NCBI RefSeq assembly: GCF_029945885.1
Contig: NZ_JAQSDK010000033.1
Location: forward strand, 1-38,821
From: Brevundimonas sp.
GTDB lineage: Bacteria; Pseudomonadota; Alphaproteobacteria; Caulobacterales; Caulobacteraceae
Length of the DNA: 38,821 nt
Direction of reading: 5' to 3'
The notes under the pieces were generated by a model. It made no database searches. It was given only the letters and a program-made list of their open reading frames with translations, and had not been told where the DNA came from. Positions 27,867-35,938 of this stretch are shown one piece after another (positions within the stretch are counted from its first letter, which is position 1; every line of letters starts with the position of its first letter). The position numbers and the translations under genes are program-made.

Positions 27867-27992
27867 CGCCGTGCCTTCAGCTTCTCCTCGAGATAGGCCT
27901 CGAGTTCCGGCCGCACCTCATCCCAGTCCCGAGCACCGTCCTCGATAACAGGTTCGGCGATCGCCGTGCGGGGGTCGCCGCCCTCGGGCCAT
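27863..27992 (-). pseudogene. Antitoxin remnant of the decayed toxin-antitoxin pair
   Basis: The frame ending at TGA 27863-27865 encodes AEPVIEDGARDWDEV and then RPELEAYLEEKLKARR, an acidic helical tail as in short antitoxins, and its stop overlaps the toxin TTG (TTGA). No start codon lies in this frame back to the uvrD stop. An ATG at 27992 with a strong GGGGGAG upstream is in a different frame, so a one-base shift would restore a protein of about 40 residues. The rest of the gap up to uvrD (27993-28027) holds nothing I can name. The family is uncertain. Confidence 0.4.
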
Positions 27993-28027
27993 CCGCTCCC
28001 CCAAGCGGGTATGATCGCGGGATCAAC

Positions 28028-30376
28028 TCACCCCGTCTTCTCCACGAAGCTGTCGATGACCCGTTTCTCGCCGGCCTTTTCGAAATCGACCAGCAGCTTG
28101 TTGCCCTCGATGATGCGGACCGCGCCGTAGCCGAATTTCTGGTGGAAGACGCGTTCGCCCTTGGCCCATTTCGAGCCGGCCTTGGGGTCGGCGGTGGCGA
28201 CCAGGCGGCCGCTGCCCTCGATCACCGTATTGCGGGCCTGGCGCTCGCGGGGGGTCGAGGCAGCCGTGAAACCCTGGGCCCGTTTCCAGCCGGGCGAGGA
28301 ATAGCCGGCCCCGAAGCTGGGGGCCTCGTCCCAGCGGCTCTTGGCCTCCTTCATCCCGTCCGACGCCCCGTAGTAGCCGGTGTCGCTGCGCGCCTCGACA
28401 TGGGCCAGCGGCAGTTCATCGACGAAGCGGCTGGGCAGCTGGCTGGTCCAGCGACCATAGACCAGCCGGTTGGCGGCGAAGCTGATGCGGGCGCTGGCCT
28501 TGGCCCGGGTGACGCCGACATAGGCGAGGCGGCGCTCCTCCTCGAGGCCCTTCTCGCCCTTCTCGTCGATCGAGCGCTGCGACGGGAAGACGCCTTCCTC
28601 CCAGCCGGGCAGGAAGACCAGCGGGAACTCCAGCCCCTTGGCCCCGTGCAGGGTCATGATCTGCACCGCGTCGTCGCCGGCCCCGCGGTCGATCTCCATC
28701 ACCAGGGAGACGTGCTCGAGATAGGCCCCCAGCGTGTCGAACGCCTGCATCGCCTGGGTCAGTTCCTTCAGGTTGTCGAGCCGGGTCTGGCCGGTGGCGC
28801 GGTCGGCCTTCTGCATGTCGGTATAGCCGCTCTCCTCCAGCAGGGTTTCGGTCACCTCCCAGTGGGGCGAGTCGACGGCCATGGCGCGCCAGCGGTCGAT
28901 GTCGCGCACGAAGTTTGACAGGGCGGTGCGGGTGCGGGCCTGGAGCTCGTCCGAGGTGATCAGGTCGCGCACCGCGGCCATGGCCGGGACGCCGGACTGG
29001 CGGGCGATCGACAGTACCTTCTGCACACTGGTGTCGCCGATGCCGCGCTTGGGCACATTGACGATCCGCTCGAAGGCGAGGTCGTCGTCCTCGGAATTGA
29101 GCAGCCGCAGATAGGCGTGGGCGTCGCGGATCTCGGCCCGCTCGTAGAAGCGCGGTCCGCCGACCACCACATAGGGGATGGCCAGCATGACGAACCGTTC
29201 CTCGAAGGCCCGCATCTGGAACGAGGCCCGGACCAGCACGGCCATGTCGCCGTATTTCATGCCGGGTTCGCCGGCGTGGGGGCGGCGCGCGGTCTCGATC
29301 TCGTCAGCGATCAGCCGGGCCTCGGCCTCGCCGTCCCAGACACCGCGCACCTGGACCTTGTCGCCGCTGTCGTCCTCGGTCCACAGCGTCTTGCCCAGCC
29401 GGTCGCGGTTGGCCGCGATCAGGCCCGAGGCGGCCCCGAGGATGTGTTGCGTCGAGCGGTAATTCCGCTCGAGCCGGATCACCTTCGCGCCGGGGAAGTC
29501 GCGCTCGAAGCGCAGGATGTTATCGACCTCGGCCCCGCGCCAGCCGTAGATCGACTGGTCGTCATCGCCGACGCAGCAGACATTGCCGGTCGAGGAGGTC
29601 AGCAGCCGCAGCCACAGATACTGGGCGACATTGGTGTCCTGGTATTCGTCGACCAGGATGTAGCGGAACCGCCGTCGGTATTCCTCGGCGATATCCGCAT
29701 GTTGCGACAGGATGGTCAGGTTGTGAAGCAATAGGTCGCCGAAGTCGCAGGCGTTCAGGCTGCGCAGGCGGGCCTGATAGGCGGCGTACAGGCCGTGCCC
29801 CTTGCCGTTGGCGAAATCCTCGGACGGCGGCAGGGTCTCGGGCGTCCAGCCGCGGTTCTTCCAGTGGTCGATCAGCCCGTTCAGCGACTTGGGCGTCCAG
29901 CGTTTGGTGTCCAGATTGGCCGCTTCCAGCAGCTGTTTGCAGACGCGCTCCTGATCATCGGTATCGAGGATGGTGAAGCTGGACTTCAGCCCGACCAGTT
30001 CGGCATGCCGGCGCAGGATCTGGGCCGCCACCGAGTGGAAGGTGCCCAGCCAGCGCAGTCCCTCGGCCGAGGGGCCGATCAGATGGGTGATCCGCTCGCG
30101 CATCTCGCGCGCGGCCTTGTTGGTGAAGGTGACGACCAGCAGGTCCCACGGCTTCGCCCGGCCGGTGGCGAGGATGTGGGCGAGGCGGGTGGTCAGGACC
30201 CGGGTCTTGCCGGTCCCGGCCCCGGCCAGCACCAGCACCGGGCCGTCGACCGTCTCGACCGCCAGCCGCTGCTCGGGATTCAGCCCGGCCAGATAGTCGG
30301 GCGCGGCGGACGGGCGGCCGTCCGGGCCGTGCGCGCGGGCGAGGTCGGAAATCCTGGGGGCGGGCAGGTCGGTCAC
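28028..30376 (-). CDS. uvrD: UvrD/PcrA-type ATP-dependent DNA helicase
   Basis: A 782-residue superfamily 1A helicase that unwinds 3'-5' in nucleotide excision repair and mismatch repair. Motifs are Walker A AGAGTGKTR (about residues 51-59), FTNKAAREM (Ia), VDEYQDTN (II), GDDDQSIYGWRGA (III), LERNYRS (IV), TLHGAKGLEFP (V) and VGVTRAKA (VI). The C-terminus has the UvrD/PcrA Tudor-like end (VFHQKFGYGAVRIIEG) that contacts RNA polymerase in related proteins. It starts with GTG 30376; the ribosome binding site is weak. A decayed toxin-antitoxin locus lies just downstream. Confidence 0.95.
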   Translation of the reverse strand: MTDLPAPRISDLARAHGPDGRPSAAPDYLAGLNPEQRLAVETVDGPVLVLAGAGTGKTRVLTTRLAHILATGRAKPWDLLVVTFTNKAAREMRERITHLIGPSAEGLRWLGTFHSVAAQILRRHAELVGLKSSFTILDTDDQERVCKQLLEAANLDTKRWTPKSLNGLIDHWKNRGWTPETLPPSEDFANGKGHGLYAAYQARLRSLNACDFGDLLLHNLTILSQHADIAEEYRRRFRYILVDEYQDTNVAQYLWLRLLTSSTGNVCCVGDDDQSIYGWRGAEVDNILRFERDFPGAKVIRLERNYRSTQHILGAASGLIAANRDRLGKTLWTEDDSGDKVQVRGVWDGEAEARLIADEIETARRPHAGEPGMKYGDMAVLVRASFQMRAFEERFVMLAIPYVVVGGPRFYERAEIRDAHAYLRLLNSEDDDLAFERIVNVPKRGIGDTSVQKVLSIARQSGVPAMAAVRDLITSDELQARTRTALSNFVRDIDRWRAMAVDSPHWEVTETLLEESGYTDMQKADRATGQTRLDNLKELTQAMQAFDTLGAYLEHVSLVMEIDRGAGDDAVQIMTLHGAKGLEFPLVFLPGWEEGVFPSQRSIDEKGEKGLEEERRLAYVGVTRAKASARISFAANRLVYGRWTSQLPSRFVDELPLAHVEARSDTGYYGASDGMKEAKSRWDEAPSFGAGYSSPGWKRAQGFTAASTPRERQARNTVIEGSGRLVATADPKAGSKWAKGERVFHQKFGYGAVRIIEGNKLLVDFEKAGEKRVIDSFVEKTG

Positions 30377-30543
30377 GGGCGGCGGGGTTCCGGATCAGGC
30401 AGGGGGCGGGGAGGCCGTTGTCTAGAACAGAATGAGCACATCCGTCGACCGGTACGCCCGCACCGATCGTGCCGGAGGGGCGTGGGGAACCGCAAAGCCG
30501 GACCGTCGTTTGGTTAGAAATCGAACGACAACAGGATTTCAGA

Positions 30544-30735
30544 ATGACCGAGAACACCAACAGCGGCGGCGGCAACGCCGGTCTGGCCTTCATCGTCGGC
30601 GGCGTCGTCGTCGTTCTGGCCATCGTAGCCTATTTCGTCTTTTCCGGTGCCGCGCCCGAACCGAAAACGGTTGATGTCAACGTGAACCTGCCCGAGGTGT
30701 CCGCGCCCCAGGTGCCGTCGCCTACGGGCGGCTGA
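30544..30735 (+). CDS. Small single-pass membrane protein (first of a tandem pair)
   Basis: A 63-residue protein of unknown function: a short Asn/Gly-rich N-terminus, one membrane helix (about residues 14-33, LAFIVGGVVVVLAIVAYFVF), and a Pro/Val-rich outer tail (VDVNVNLPEVSAPQVPSP). AGGA upstream sets the start at ATG 30544. It is followed 8 bp later by a similarly built gene, so the pair is probably an operon and may be diverged duplicates. It is divergent from uvrD. Confidence 0.7.
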   Translation: MTENTNSGGGNAGLAFIVGGVVVVLAIVAYFVFSGAAPEPKTVDVNVNLPEVSAPQVPSPTGG

Positions 30736-30743
30736 GACCCAGG

Positions 30744-31016
30744 ATGACCGCGCCGCGCGCTTCCCCGAGCGGAAAGGGGCCGGGTCGAGCCTGGCTGGGC
30801 CTTGTGGTGGGCGGGGCGGTCATCATCCTGGCGATCGTCATCATAACCCTGGTCATCACGGGGTCGACGCCGCCGCCCTTCCATGGACCGGCCCGCCTCG
30901 GCGTCACCCTGCCGGAGCCCGTCCTGCCGGATGTTCCCCGTATCCCCGAGCGGCCGGTCGTGCCGCCGGTCGACCCGCGCGTGGACACGGGTCCGGCCGG
31001 ATCGCCGGCCGGCTGA
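30744..31016 (+). CDS. Small single-pass membrane protein (second of a tandem pair)
   Basis: A 90-residue protein of unknown function with the same plan as its upstream neighbour: a short basic N-terminus, a membrane helix (about residues 17-40, WLGLVVGGAVIILAIVIITL) and a Pro-rich periplasmic tail with repeated P-E-x-P motifs (LPEPVLPDVPRIPERPVVPP). The matching G-L-x-x-x-V-G-G-x-V core supports common origin. It starts 8 bp after the first gene's stop and ends 10 bp before the stop of the converging SIMPL gene. No catalytic motif is seen. Confidence 0.65.
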   Translation: MTAPRASPSGKGPGRAWLGLVVGGAVIILAIVIITLVITGSTPPPFHGPARLGVTLPEPVLPDVPRIPERPVVPPVDPRVDTGPAGSPAG

Positions 31017-31026
31017 CGACGGCGCG

Positions 31027-31743
31027 CTAGCGCAGGCGGTAGCTGATCGTCGTCACCACCCGGACCTTCTTGTCCGGCGACTGGCTCTCGTCGCCGATCT
31101 CGTCCCGCGCCAGAATCTGGAACGAGCCCTGGTTGGCCTGGCTGATCGGGCCCAGCGGCGCGCCGGAATCCTTGGCGAACTGTTCGGCTCCGGTCCGGGC
31201 CGATGCGGTCGCCTCGGCGATCATGGCCGGGCGCACATCATTCAGCTTGCTGAAGATATAGCTGGGTCCAGCGTAGTCCTGCAGCACCACGCCCTGGCGC
31301 ACCAGTTCGTTCAGGGCCCGGCTGGTGGTCTGGACCCGGTCGACGTCGGTGCTGCGCACCACCACCGTCTGGGCCAGGATGAAACGTGGCCCGCCGGTCT
31401 GGCTGGCGTATTCGCGTGAGCGGGTGTCGGCGACCTCAAGCCGGCCCAGTGACACGGCGTCGTCGGCATAACCCTGGGCCGTCAGGAATCGACGCACGAT
31501 GGCCAGATCGCCATCGATCCGGGCCTGGACCTCCGACAACACATCCCCTGAGGCGGTAAAGCGCAACGGCAGGACCGCGAGATCGGCGCGGACATCCCGC
31601 TCGGCCAGACCCCGCACCGTGACCGACCGGTCGCCGATCCGGGCATTGACCAGCCCCTGACCGACGAAGGCCCCGCTGCCGATCAGGCCGACGGCCAACA
31701 GGGCCCCCACGATAAGGGCCGGCAAAAGGGGATGGTCACGCAT
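31027..31743 (-). CDS. SIMPL-domain (DUF541) periplasmic protein
   Basis: A 238-residue protein with an N-terminal signal anchor (about residues 8-30) and a SIMPL/DUF541 domain, marked by SVTVRGLAERDVRADLAVLPLRF, the IVRRFLTAQGYADD segment and a C-terminal KVRVVTTISYRLR strand. Family members form periplasmic or outer-membrane-associated assemblies; a general biochemical activity is not established. It lies 47 bp after the RHH gene on the same strand and may be the last gene of the PKS operon, though a link to its function is not clear. Confidence 0.88.
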   Translation of the reverse strand: MRDHPLLPALIVGALLAVGLIGSGAFVGQGLVNARIGDRSVTVRGLAERDVRADLAVLPLRFTASGDVLSEVQARIDGDLAIVRRFLTAQGYADDAVSLGRLEVADTRSREYASQTGGPRFILAQTVVVRSTDVDRVQTTSRALNELVRQGVVLQDYAGPSYIFSKLNDVRPAMIAEATASARTGAEQFAKDSGAPLGPISQANQGSFQILARDEIGDESQSPDKKVRVVTTISYRLR

Positions 31744-31790
31744 GGCAGCCTCCGGGTCTGGCCCTCAGGATGCGCCGATGCCGGGGCCTG

Positions 31791-32015
31791 TCAATCGGCC
31801 TGCGCATCTCCAGGGCGGGCGGCATGATCCAGCGCCAACAGGCGACAGGCCGAGGCGAGGGGGCGGCGGCCGCGGGTCTCGTCGACCCAGGCCAGAAGTC
31901 CGGCATGGCTCAGACCGCGCGCGTCGGCGATCCGGTCGAGGATAATCCAGAACTCGGGTTCCAGGGCCACCGAGGTGGCATGGCCCGACAGCATCACCGA
32001 CCGTTTCTTCAGCAT
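31791..32015 (-). CDS. Ribbon-helix-helix protein (RHH_4 family)
   Basis: A 74-residue protein of the RHH_4 type: the N-terminal strand KKRSVMLSGHATSVALEPEF, then two helices (WIILDRIADARGLSHAGLLAWVDETRG) and SACRLLALDHA. Such proteins are presumed DNA-binding dimers. Its ATG 32015 overlaps the stop of the methyltransferase gene by one base (TGATG), so it is translated with the PKS operon and could regulate it. The alternative is a housekeeping RHH protein placed here by chance. Confidence 0.8.
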   Translation of the reverse strand: MLKKRSVMLSGHATSVALEPEFWIILDRIADARGLSHAGLLAWVDETRGRRPLASACRLLALDHAARPGDAQAD

Positions 32016-32509
32016 CAGTTCCGTTCCGACAGCGCGCCTTCCTCGACCCGCACGCGATGCCGCACCAGTAGCGCGTTCGCCACGCTCCAGACCAGCGCGA
32101 TCCAGATCTGGCCGAAGGCCAGCGGCAGGACAGCCAGCTCCAGCGAGGCGATCCAGTAGTTGGGATGGCGCACAAACCGGTAGGGGCCGCGCCGCACCAG
32201 CGGGGCACCGGGCAGGGTGATGATCCGGGTCGTCCAGAACCGGCCCAGGGTGGCGATCACCCAGACCCGACCCAGTTGCAGCAGGACGAACAGGCCGACC
32301 AGCCAGGGGTTCGGGAAAGTCGTCCACGGCGTGAACACCGTCAGGGCGACCAGCCAGCTGCCGTGCAGCAGTACGAACAGCGGATAGTGGCCCGCCCCGA
32401 TCTCGATCGCACCGGCGGCTTTCAGCCGGCGGGTATTCTGCCGGGCCAGCACCAGTTCGCCGAGACGCTGGGCCGCGACCAGGCCCAGGACCAGCGGCAC
32501 CCAGATCAT
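32015..32509 (-). CDS. ICMT-like membrane methyltransferase of a type III PKS cluster
   Basis: A 164-residue polytopic membrane protein of the isoprenylcysteine carboxyl methyltransferase family. It has about four or five membrane segments and the SAM-binding RGPYRFVRHPNYW motif (about residues 107-119). It overlaps the type III PKS gene by 4 bp (ATGA 32506-32509). In Bacillus (BpsB) and Streptomyces (SrsB) the same gene pairing methylates alkylpyrones or alkylresorcinols made by the PKS. O-methylation of a phenolic lipid in the membrane is therefore the likely role here. Confidence 0.85.
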   Translation of the reverse strand: MIWVPLVLGLVAAQRLGELVLARQNTRRLKAAGAIEIGAGHYPLFVLLHGSWLVALTVFTPWTTFPNPWLVGLFVLLQLGRVWVIATLGRFWTTRIITLPGAPLVRRGPYRFVRHPNYWIASLELAVLPLAFGQIWIALVWSVANALLVRHRVRVEEGALSERN

Positions 32510-33567
32510 GGATGCACCAGCATCAGGGCCGTGGTGAAGCCGGGCCCCAGGGTGGTCAGCAGCAGCGGCCCTTCGGCCCGCTCCGCCCTATCCTCCAGCG
32601 TCGCCTTCAGCACGAACAGCACGGTGGCGGCACTCATATTGCCGTGGTCCCGCAGCACCTGCCGCGTATGGACCAGCGCCCCGCGTTCCAGGGCGAAACA
32701 GTCCTCCAGCGCATCGATGACCCTGGCCCCGCCGGGATGGCAGACGAAGCCGCCGATGTCGGTCGGGGTCAGGCCCTGGCCTTCAAGAAAGGTCTCGGCG
32801 ATCGGACGGAAATCGTTCTGGACCAGGGTCGGAATGTCGCGACTGAACACCACCTTGAGGCCGTCGTCGGCGACCTCCCAGCCCATCACCTCGAGGCTGT
32901 CGGGCCAGGTGTGTTCATGGGACACGCCGAGGGCCGGGCCGGTGACGTCGTCCCGACACGAGATCACCGCCGCGGCGCAGCCGTCGCCGAACAGGGCGGT
33001 GGCCACCAGATTGCTCCTGGACCGGTCCTGGGCCCGGAAGGTCAGGGCGCACAGTTCGATGACCAGCAGCAGGACCCGGTCGTCCGGATGGGCCCGGGCC
33101 ATGTCGGCCGCGCGGGCCAGGCCGACCACGCCTCCGGCGCAGCCGAGGCCAAACACCGGCAACCGCTTCACATCCGGCCGGAACGGCATCACCTGCATCA
33201 GTCGGGCGTCCAGGGCCGGGGTGGCGATGCCCGTGGTGCAGACCACGACGATACTGTCGATCTGGTCGGCCGTCAGACCCGCCTGGTCCAGGGCCTTGCC
33301 CGAGGCCTCGGCCAGCAGGACCAAGGCATTTTCCAGAAACAGGTCGTTCCGCTCCGAGAAACTGTGCCGCTTCAGATACCAGTCGATCGGTACGCAGGAA
33401 TGCCGGGTTTCGATCAGGGCGTTGCGATAGATCGGGGCCAGTCGCGCGAACCCGCCGTGGGTGGTGGCGAACATCTCGGCCCCGTTGGCGGCCACGTCCT
33501 CCTGCCTCAGAACATGCGGCGGCCAGGCGACGGCCAGGGCGGCGAGACGGGCAGGGGTCTGGGGCAA
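32506..33567 (-). CDS. Type III polyketide synthase
   Basis: A 353-residue chalcone/stilbene synthase-like enzyme. The catalytic triad is complete: C143 (VFGLGCAGG), H277 (GFVCHPGG) and N310 (DHGNMSAAT); GFGPG-type sequence appears at the end (LGPGFTTAL). It condenses malonyl-CoA onto a fatty acyl starter to give alkylresorcinols or alkylpyrones; the exact product cannot be predicted. The start is TTG 33567 (MPQTPARLAALAV), with AGGA upstream; longer readings to 33810 are unconserved and run into the divergent coq4. It is first in a minus-strand operon with the methyltransferase and RHH genes. Confidence 0.92.
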   Translation of the reverse strand: MPQTPARLAALAVAWPPHVLRQEDVAANGAEMFATTHGGFARLAPIYRNALIETRHSCVPIDWYLKRHSFSERNDLFLENALVLLAEASGKALDQAGLTADQIDSIVVVCTTGIATPALDARLMQVMPFRPDVKRLPVFGLGCAGGVVGLARAADMARAHPDDRVLLLVIELCALTFRAQDRSRSNLVATALFGDGCAAAVISCRDDVTGPALGVSHEHTWPDSLEVMGWEVADDGLKVVFSRDIPTLVQNDFRPIAETFLEGQGLTPTDIGGFVCHPGGARVIDALEDCFALERGALVHTRQVLRDHGNMSAATVLFVLKATLEDRAERAEGPLLLTTLGPGFTTALMLVHP

Positions 33568-33673
33568 GCGCTGTGGTCCTGTTGCTGTCCCCCCCTTAAA
33601 GTCCAGCCGGGCTTGGCCGTTCCCGCCGGGCGCGAAACCGGCTATATTGTCAGCGATCAGGAAGGCCTCCGCC

Positions 33674-34438
33674 ATGACGATGACCACTGCGACCGGTTCC
33701 GACGATTTCATGCGCAACCGCTCGGAGCGCCTGCGCCCGATCAAGGCCATCCAGGCCTTTGGTCGGCTGATCCGCGACAAGGAGGACACCGCCCAGGTGT
33801 TTGAGATCATGAAGGCCCTCAGCGGCCGGTCTGTGTCGCGCGGCTACAATCAGTTACTGAAGACCACCGAGGGCGGCCGGCAGGCCTTCCTGCGCGACGA
33901 ACTGGCGCACAAGCTCGACGATCCGGTCTGGCTGGCGCGGTTTCCCGAGGGCAGTGTCGGCGGGGCCTACCGCGCCTTTCGCAACGCCCGCGGCTTTACC
34001 GCCGACGGTCTGGCGGCGGTCGAGCGGGAGGTGGTGCCCTTCATCGACGCCCCGCATCCGTTGATCTGGTATTCGCGCCGCCTGCGCGACGTCCACGACA
34101 TCTGGCACGTCCTGACCGGTTATGAGACCGACGCCCTGGGCGAGGCCTGTGTGGTGTCTTTTTCCTATGGCCAGACCCGCAATCTCGGCTTTGCCTTCAT
34201 CGGCTGGGGCGCGGCGCGCGAGGTGCAGCGCGAAAACCGCAGCATCCCGGCCCGCAGGGCGGTGTTGCAGGCCTGGCGCAACGGCCGTGCGGCCCGCTGG
34301 CTGCCGGCACTGGACTATGAGGCGCTGTTCGAGCAGCCGCTGGACGAGGCGCGCCGGACCCTCGGCATCCGGCCCCCGACCGTCTATGACGCCGTGCCGG
34401 TCGAGGCCCGCCAGAAGCTCAGACTGCGTTCGACCTGA
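33674..34438 (+). CDS. coq4: Coq4-family ubiquinone biosynthesis protein
   Basis: A 254-residue Coq4 homologue. The metal-binding signature HDxxH followed by Glu is present (VHDIWHVLTGYETDALGEA, H at about residue 143). Coq4 acts in coenzyme Q synthesis, on C1 of the ring in current models, and helps organise the Coq complex. AGGAAGG before ATG 33674 is the ribosome binding site. It is divergent from the type III PKS with 106 bp between; TATATT at about 33643 is a likely -10. Co-location with the PKS may be only positional, though both concern lipid-linked phenolic rings. Confidence 0.88.
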   Translation: MTMTTATGSDDFMRNRSERLRPIKAIQAFGRLIRDKEDTAQVFEIMKALSGRSVSRGYNQLLKTTEGGRQAFLRDELAHKLDDPVWLARFPEGSVGGAYRAFRNARGFTADGLAAVEREVVPFIDAPHPLIWYSRRLRDVHDIWHVLTGYETDALGEACVVSFSYGQTRNLGFAFIGWGAAREVQRENRSIPARRAVLQAWRNGRAARWLPALDYEALFEQPLDEARRTLGIRPPTVYDAVPVEARQKLRLRST

Positions 34439-34525
34439 GCGGTCGATCACCTGCGGCCCTGACAGGGGTTGCACCCTGCGGCGGGTCGGTTCATCGCTCC
34501 GCCGTCCCTGTTCCGTGAGCGCCCC

Positions 34526-35440
34526 TTGACCCTTTCCGGCTTTCGTCGACCCTCGGCCGGTGTGCTGGCCCTGCTGGGCGTGGGCGTCTGCGCCGTGATC
34601 TGGGGCACGACCTGGTTCGCCATCACCCTGCAACTGGGCACGGTTGATCCGATCGCCTCCGTGGTCTGGCGATTCGGCCTGGCCGCGATCGTGCTGTTCG
34701 CCGGCTGCCTGGTGACGGGGCGGAAAATCCGCCTGACCCGGGCCCAGCATCTGGCGGCCCTCGGGCAGGGGGCCTTCGTCTTCGCCCTCAGCTATGCCTT
34801 CGTCTATGCCAGCGAACAGCGGGTTGCCTCGGCGATCGTCGCGGTGATTTTCGCCGCCCTGGCCTTTCTGAACCTGGTGCTGTTCCGCGTCGTGGCCGGA
34901 CAGAAGGCGGCGCGGGTGGCCTGGGCCGGGGCCTGTCTGGGACTGCTGGGGGTCGCTGTCCTGTCGGCCAGCGAGATCGTCGGGGCGCATCTGGGCACCG
35001 CCGCCCTGATCGGAATCGGCTTCGCGATCATCGCGGTCACCAGTTCGACCGTCGGCAACTATTTCGCCTGGCGCGGCCAGATCGCCGGGGCGGCGGTGAT
35101 CCCGGCCACGGCCTGGGCGATGGCCTATGGCACGGGTCTGCTGGTTCTCTATGGACTGGCCACTGGCGTGCACTGGCGTTTCGAGCCGACCGCCGCCTAT
35201 CTCGGATCGCTGCTCTATCTGTCGATCTTCGGCTCGGTCATCGCCTTTGTGATCTATTTCACCCTGGCCCGGTCACGCGGCTATGCCCTGGCCAGCTATA
35301 TCTCGGCCCTGACCCCACCGATCGCCATGCTGGTGTCGGTGCTGTTCGAGGGGGCGCATTTCGGCTGGCCGGCCCTGGCCGGTCTGGCGCTGGTGCTGTC
35401 CGGGCAAGCCCTGCTGATCCGCGCGCCGCGGCCTAGCTGA
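34526..35440 (+). CDS. EamA/DMT-family transporter
   Basis: A 304-residue inner-membrane protein with about ten hydrophobic helices in two EamA repeats (VGVCAVIWGTTWFAITLQLG near the start; SLLYLSIFGSVIAFVIYFTL in the second half). Members export amino acids or other metabolites; the substrate is unknown. The start is taken as TTG 34526, giving the usual family length; another TTG at 34469 would add 19 residues. Its last 8 bp overlap the end of the small basic protein gene on the opposite strand. Confidence 0.85.
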   Translation: MTLSGFRRPSAGVLALLGVGVCAVIWGTTWFAITLQLGTVDPIASVVWRFGLAAIVLFAGCLVTGRKIRLTRAQHLAALGQGAFVFALSYAFVYASEQRVASAIVAVIFAALAFLNLVLFRVVAGQKAARVAWAGACLGLLGVAVLSASEIVGAHLGTAALIGIGFAIIAVTSSTVGNYFAWRGQIAGAAVIPATAWAMAYGTGLLVLYGLATGVHWRFEPTAAYLGSLLYLSIFGSVIAFVIYFTLARSRGYALASYISALTPPIAMLVSVLFEGAHFGWPALAGLALVLSGQALLIRAPRPS

Positions 35441-35603
35441 ACCAGCGGAGGCGTTTGCGCTTCGGCGGCCTGTCGTCGGGGCTTCGCGCCGCCTCGCGCG
35501 CGGCCTTCCTGGCCTCTTCCTCGCGCCGGGCCATGACCCGCATCGCGACCATCAGCGGGATCAGGCCATGGCGGATACGCCGGTTCTTGCGCGGATCGTC
35601 CAT
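35433..35603 (-). CDS. Small basic protein paired with DUF4169
   Basis: A 56-residue, strongly basic protein (DDPRKNRRIRHGLIPLMVAM ... PPKRKRLRWF). It has one short hydrophobic stretch that is probably too short for a membrane helix, and no recognised family. It begins 2 bp after the DUF4169 stop, so the two share a transcript. Its stop overlaps the end of the EamA gene by 8 bp on the other strand. Coding status rests on the operon position, codon bias and charge pattern. Confidence 0.6.
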   Translation of the reverse strand: MDDPRKNRRIRHGLIPLMVAMRVMARREEEARKAAREAARSPDDRPPKRKRLRWFS

Positions 35604-35605
35604 GG

Positions 35606-35782
35606 TCAGTCCTCGCGCTTCTGACCGTCCAGCAGACGGGCGGCGCGGGCCTTTTCCTTTTCGACCGCCGCACGCTCCGCCTTCGTGCGTCCGCCGGCGA
35701 CGCGGTTGGTGGCGGCCTCCGCCTTCGCCCGGGTCTTCGCCCGGGCCTTGCGGGCCTGGTTCAGATTAATGATGTCGGCCAT
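35606..35782 (-). CDS. DUF4169-family small protein
   Basis: A 58-residue Lys/Arg/Ala-rich protein starting MADIINLNQARKARAKTRAK and ending EKARAARLLDGQKRED, the pattern of DUF4169. Its function is unknown. In many alphaproteobacteria DUF4169 sits near fumC, an RHH_4 protein and sspB; fumC is about 1.2 kb away here and an RHH_4 gene is nearby too. The 156 bp upstream to the divergent yccF gene hold nothing I can identify beyond a possible promoter. Confidence 0.8.
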   Translation of the reverse strand: MADIINLNQARKARAKTRAKAEAATNRVAGGRTKAERAAVEKEKARAARLLDGQKRED

Positions 35783-35938
35783 CCGGGTCTCCGGGCTCTG
35801 TGCGACAGAAGATCGACAGGCTGGGCGCAGACGGCTCCGGGATCAAGGCCGGACGGCTTACCGCGAATTCATGGCGGTGCCGCCGGTCGCCGTGCATAAT
35901 CCGCAGGTCGCGCCGCCCCGGCACCGAGGAGACGATCC

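Noticed and set aside
27993..28027. Continuation of the uvrD reading frame past its stop for 54 codons
   Set aside because: The frame match appears to be coincidence; the downstream part is better explained as the tail of an antitoxin.
33568..33810. N-terminal extension of the type III PKS by 81 codons
   Set aside because: It crosses the coq4 start and is not PKS-like; TTG 33567 gives normal family length.
33854..35173. A 439-codon minus-strand open frame opposite coq4 and the EamA gene
   Set aside because: Repetitive Gly/Gln/Arg/Asp translation, and both plus-strand genes have clear family motifs.
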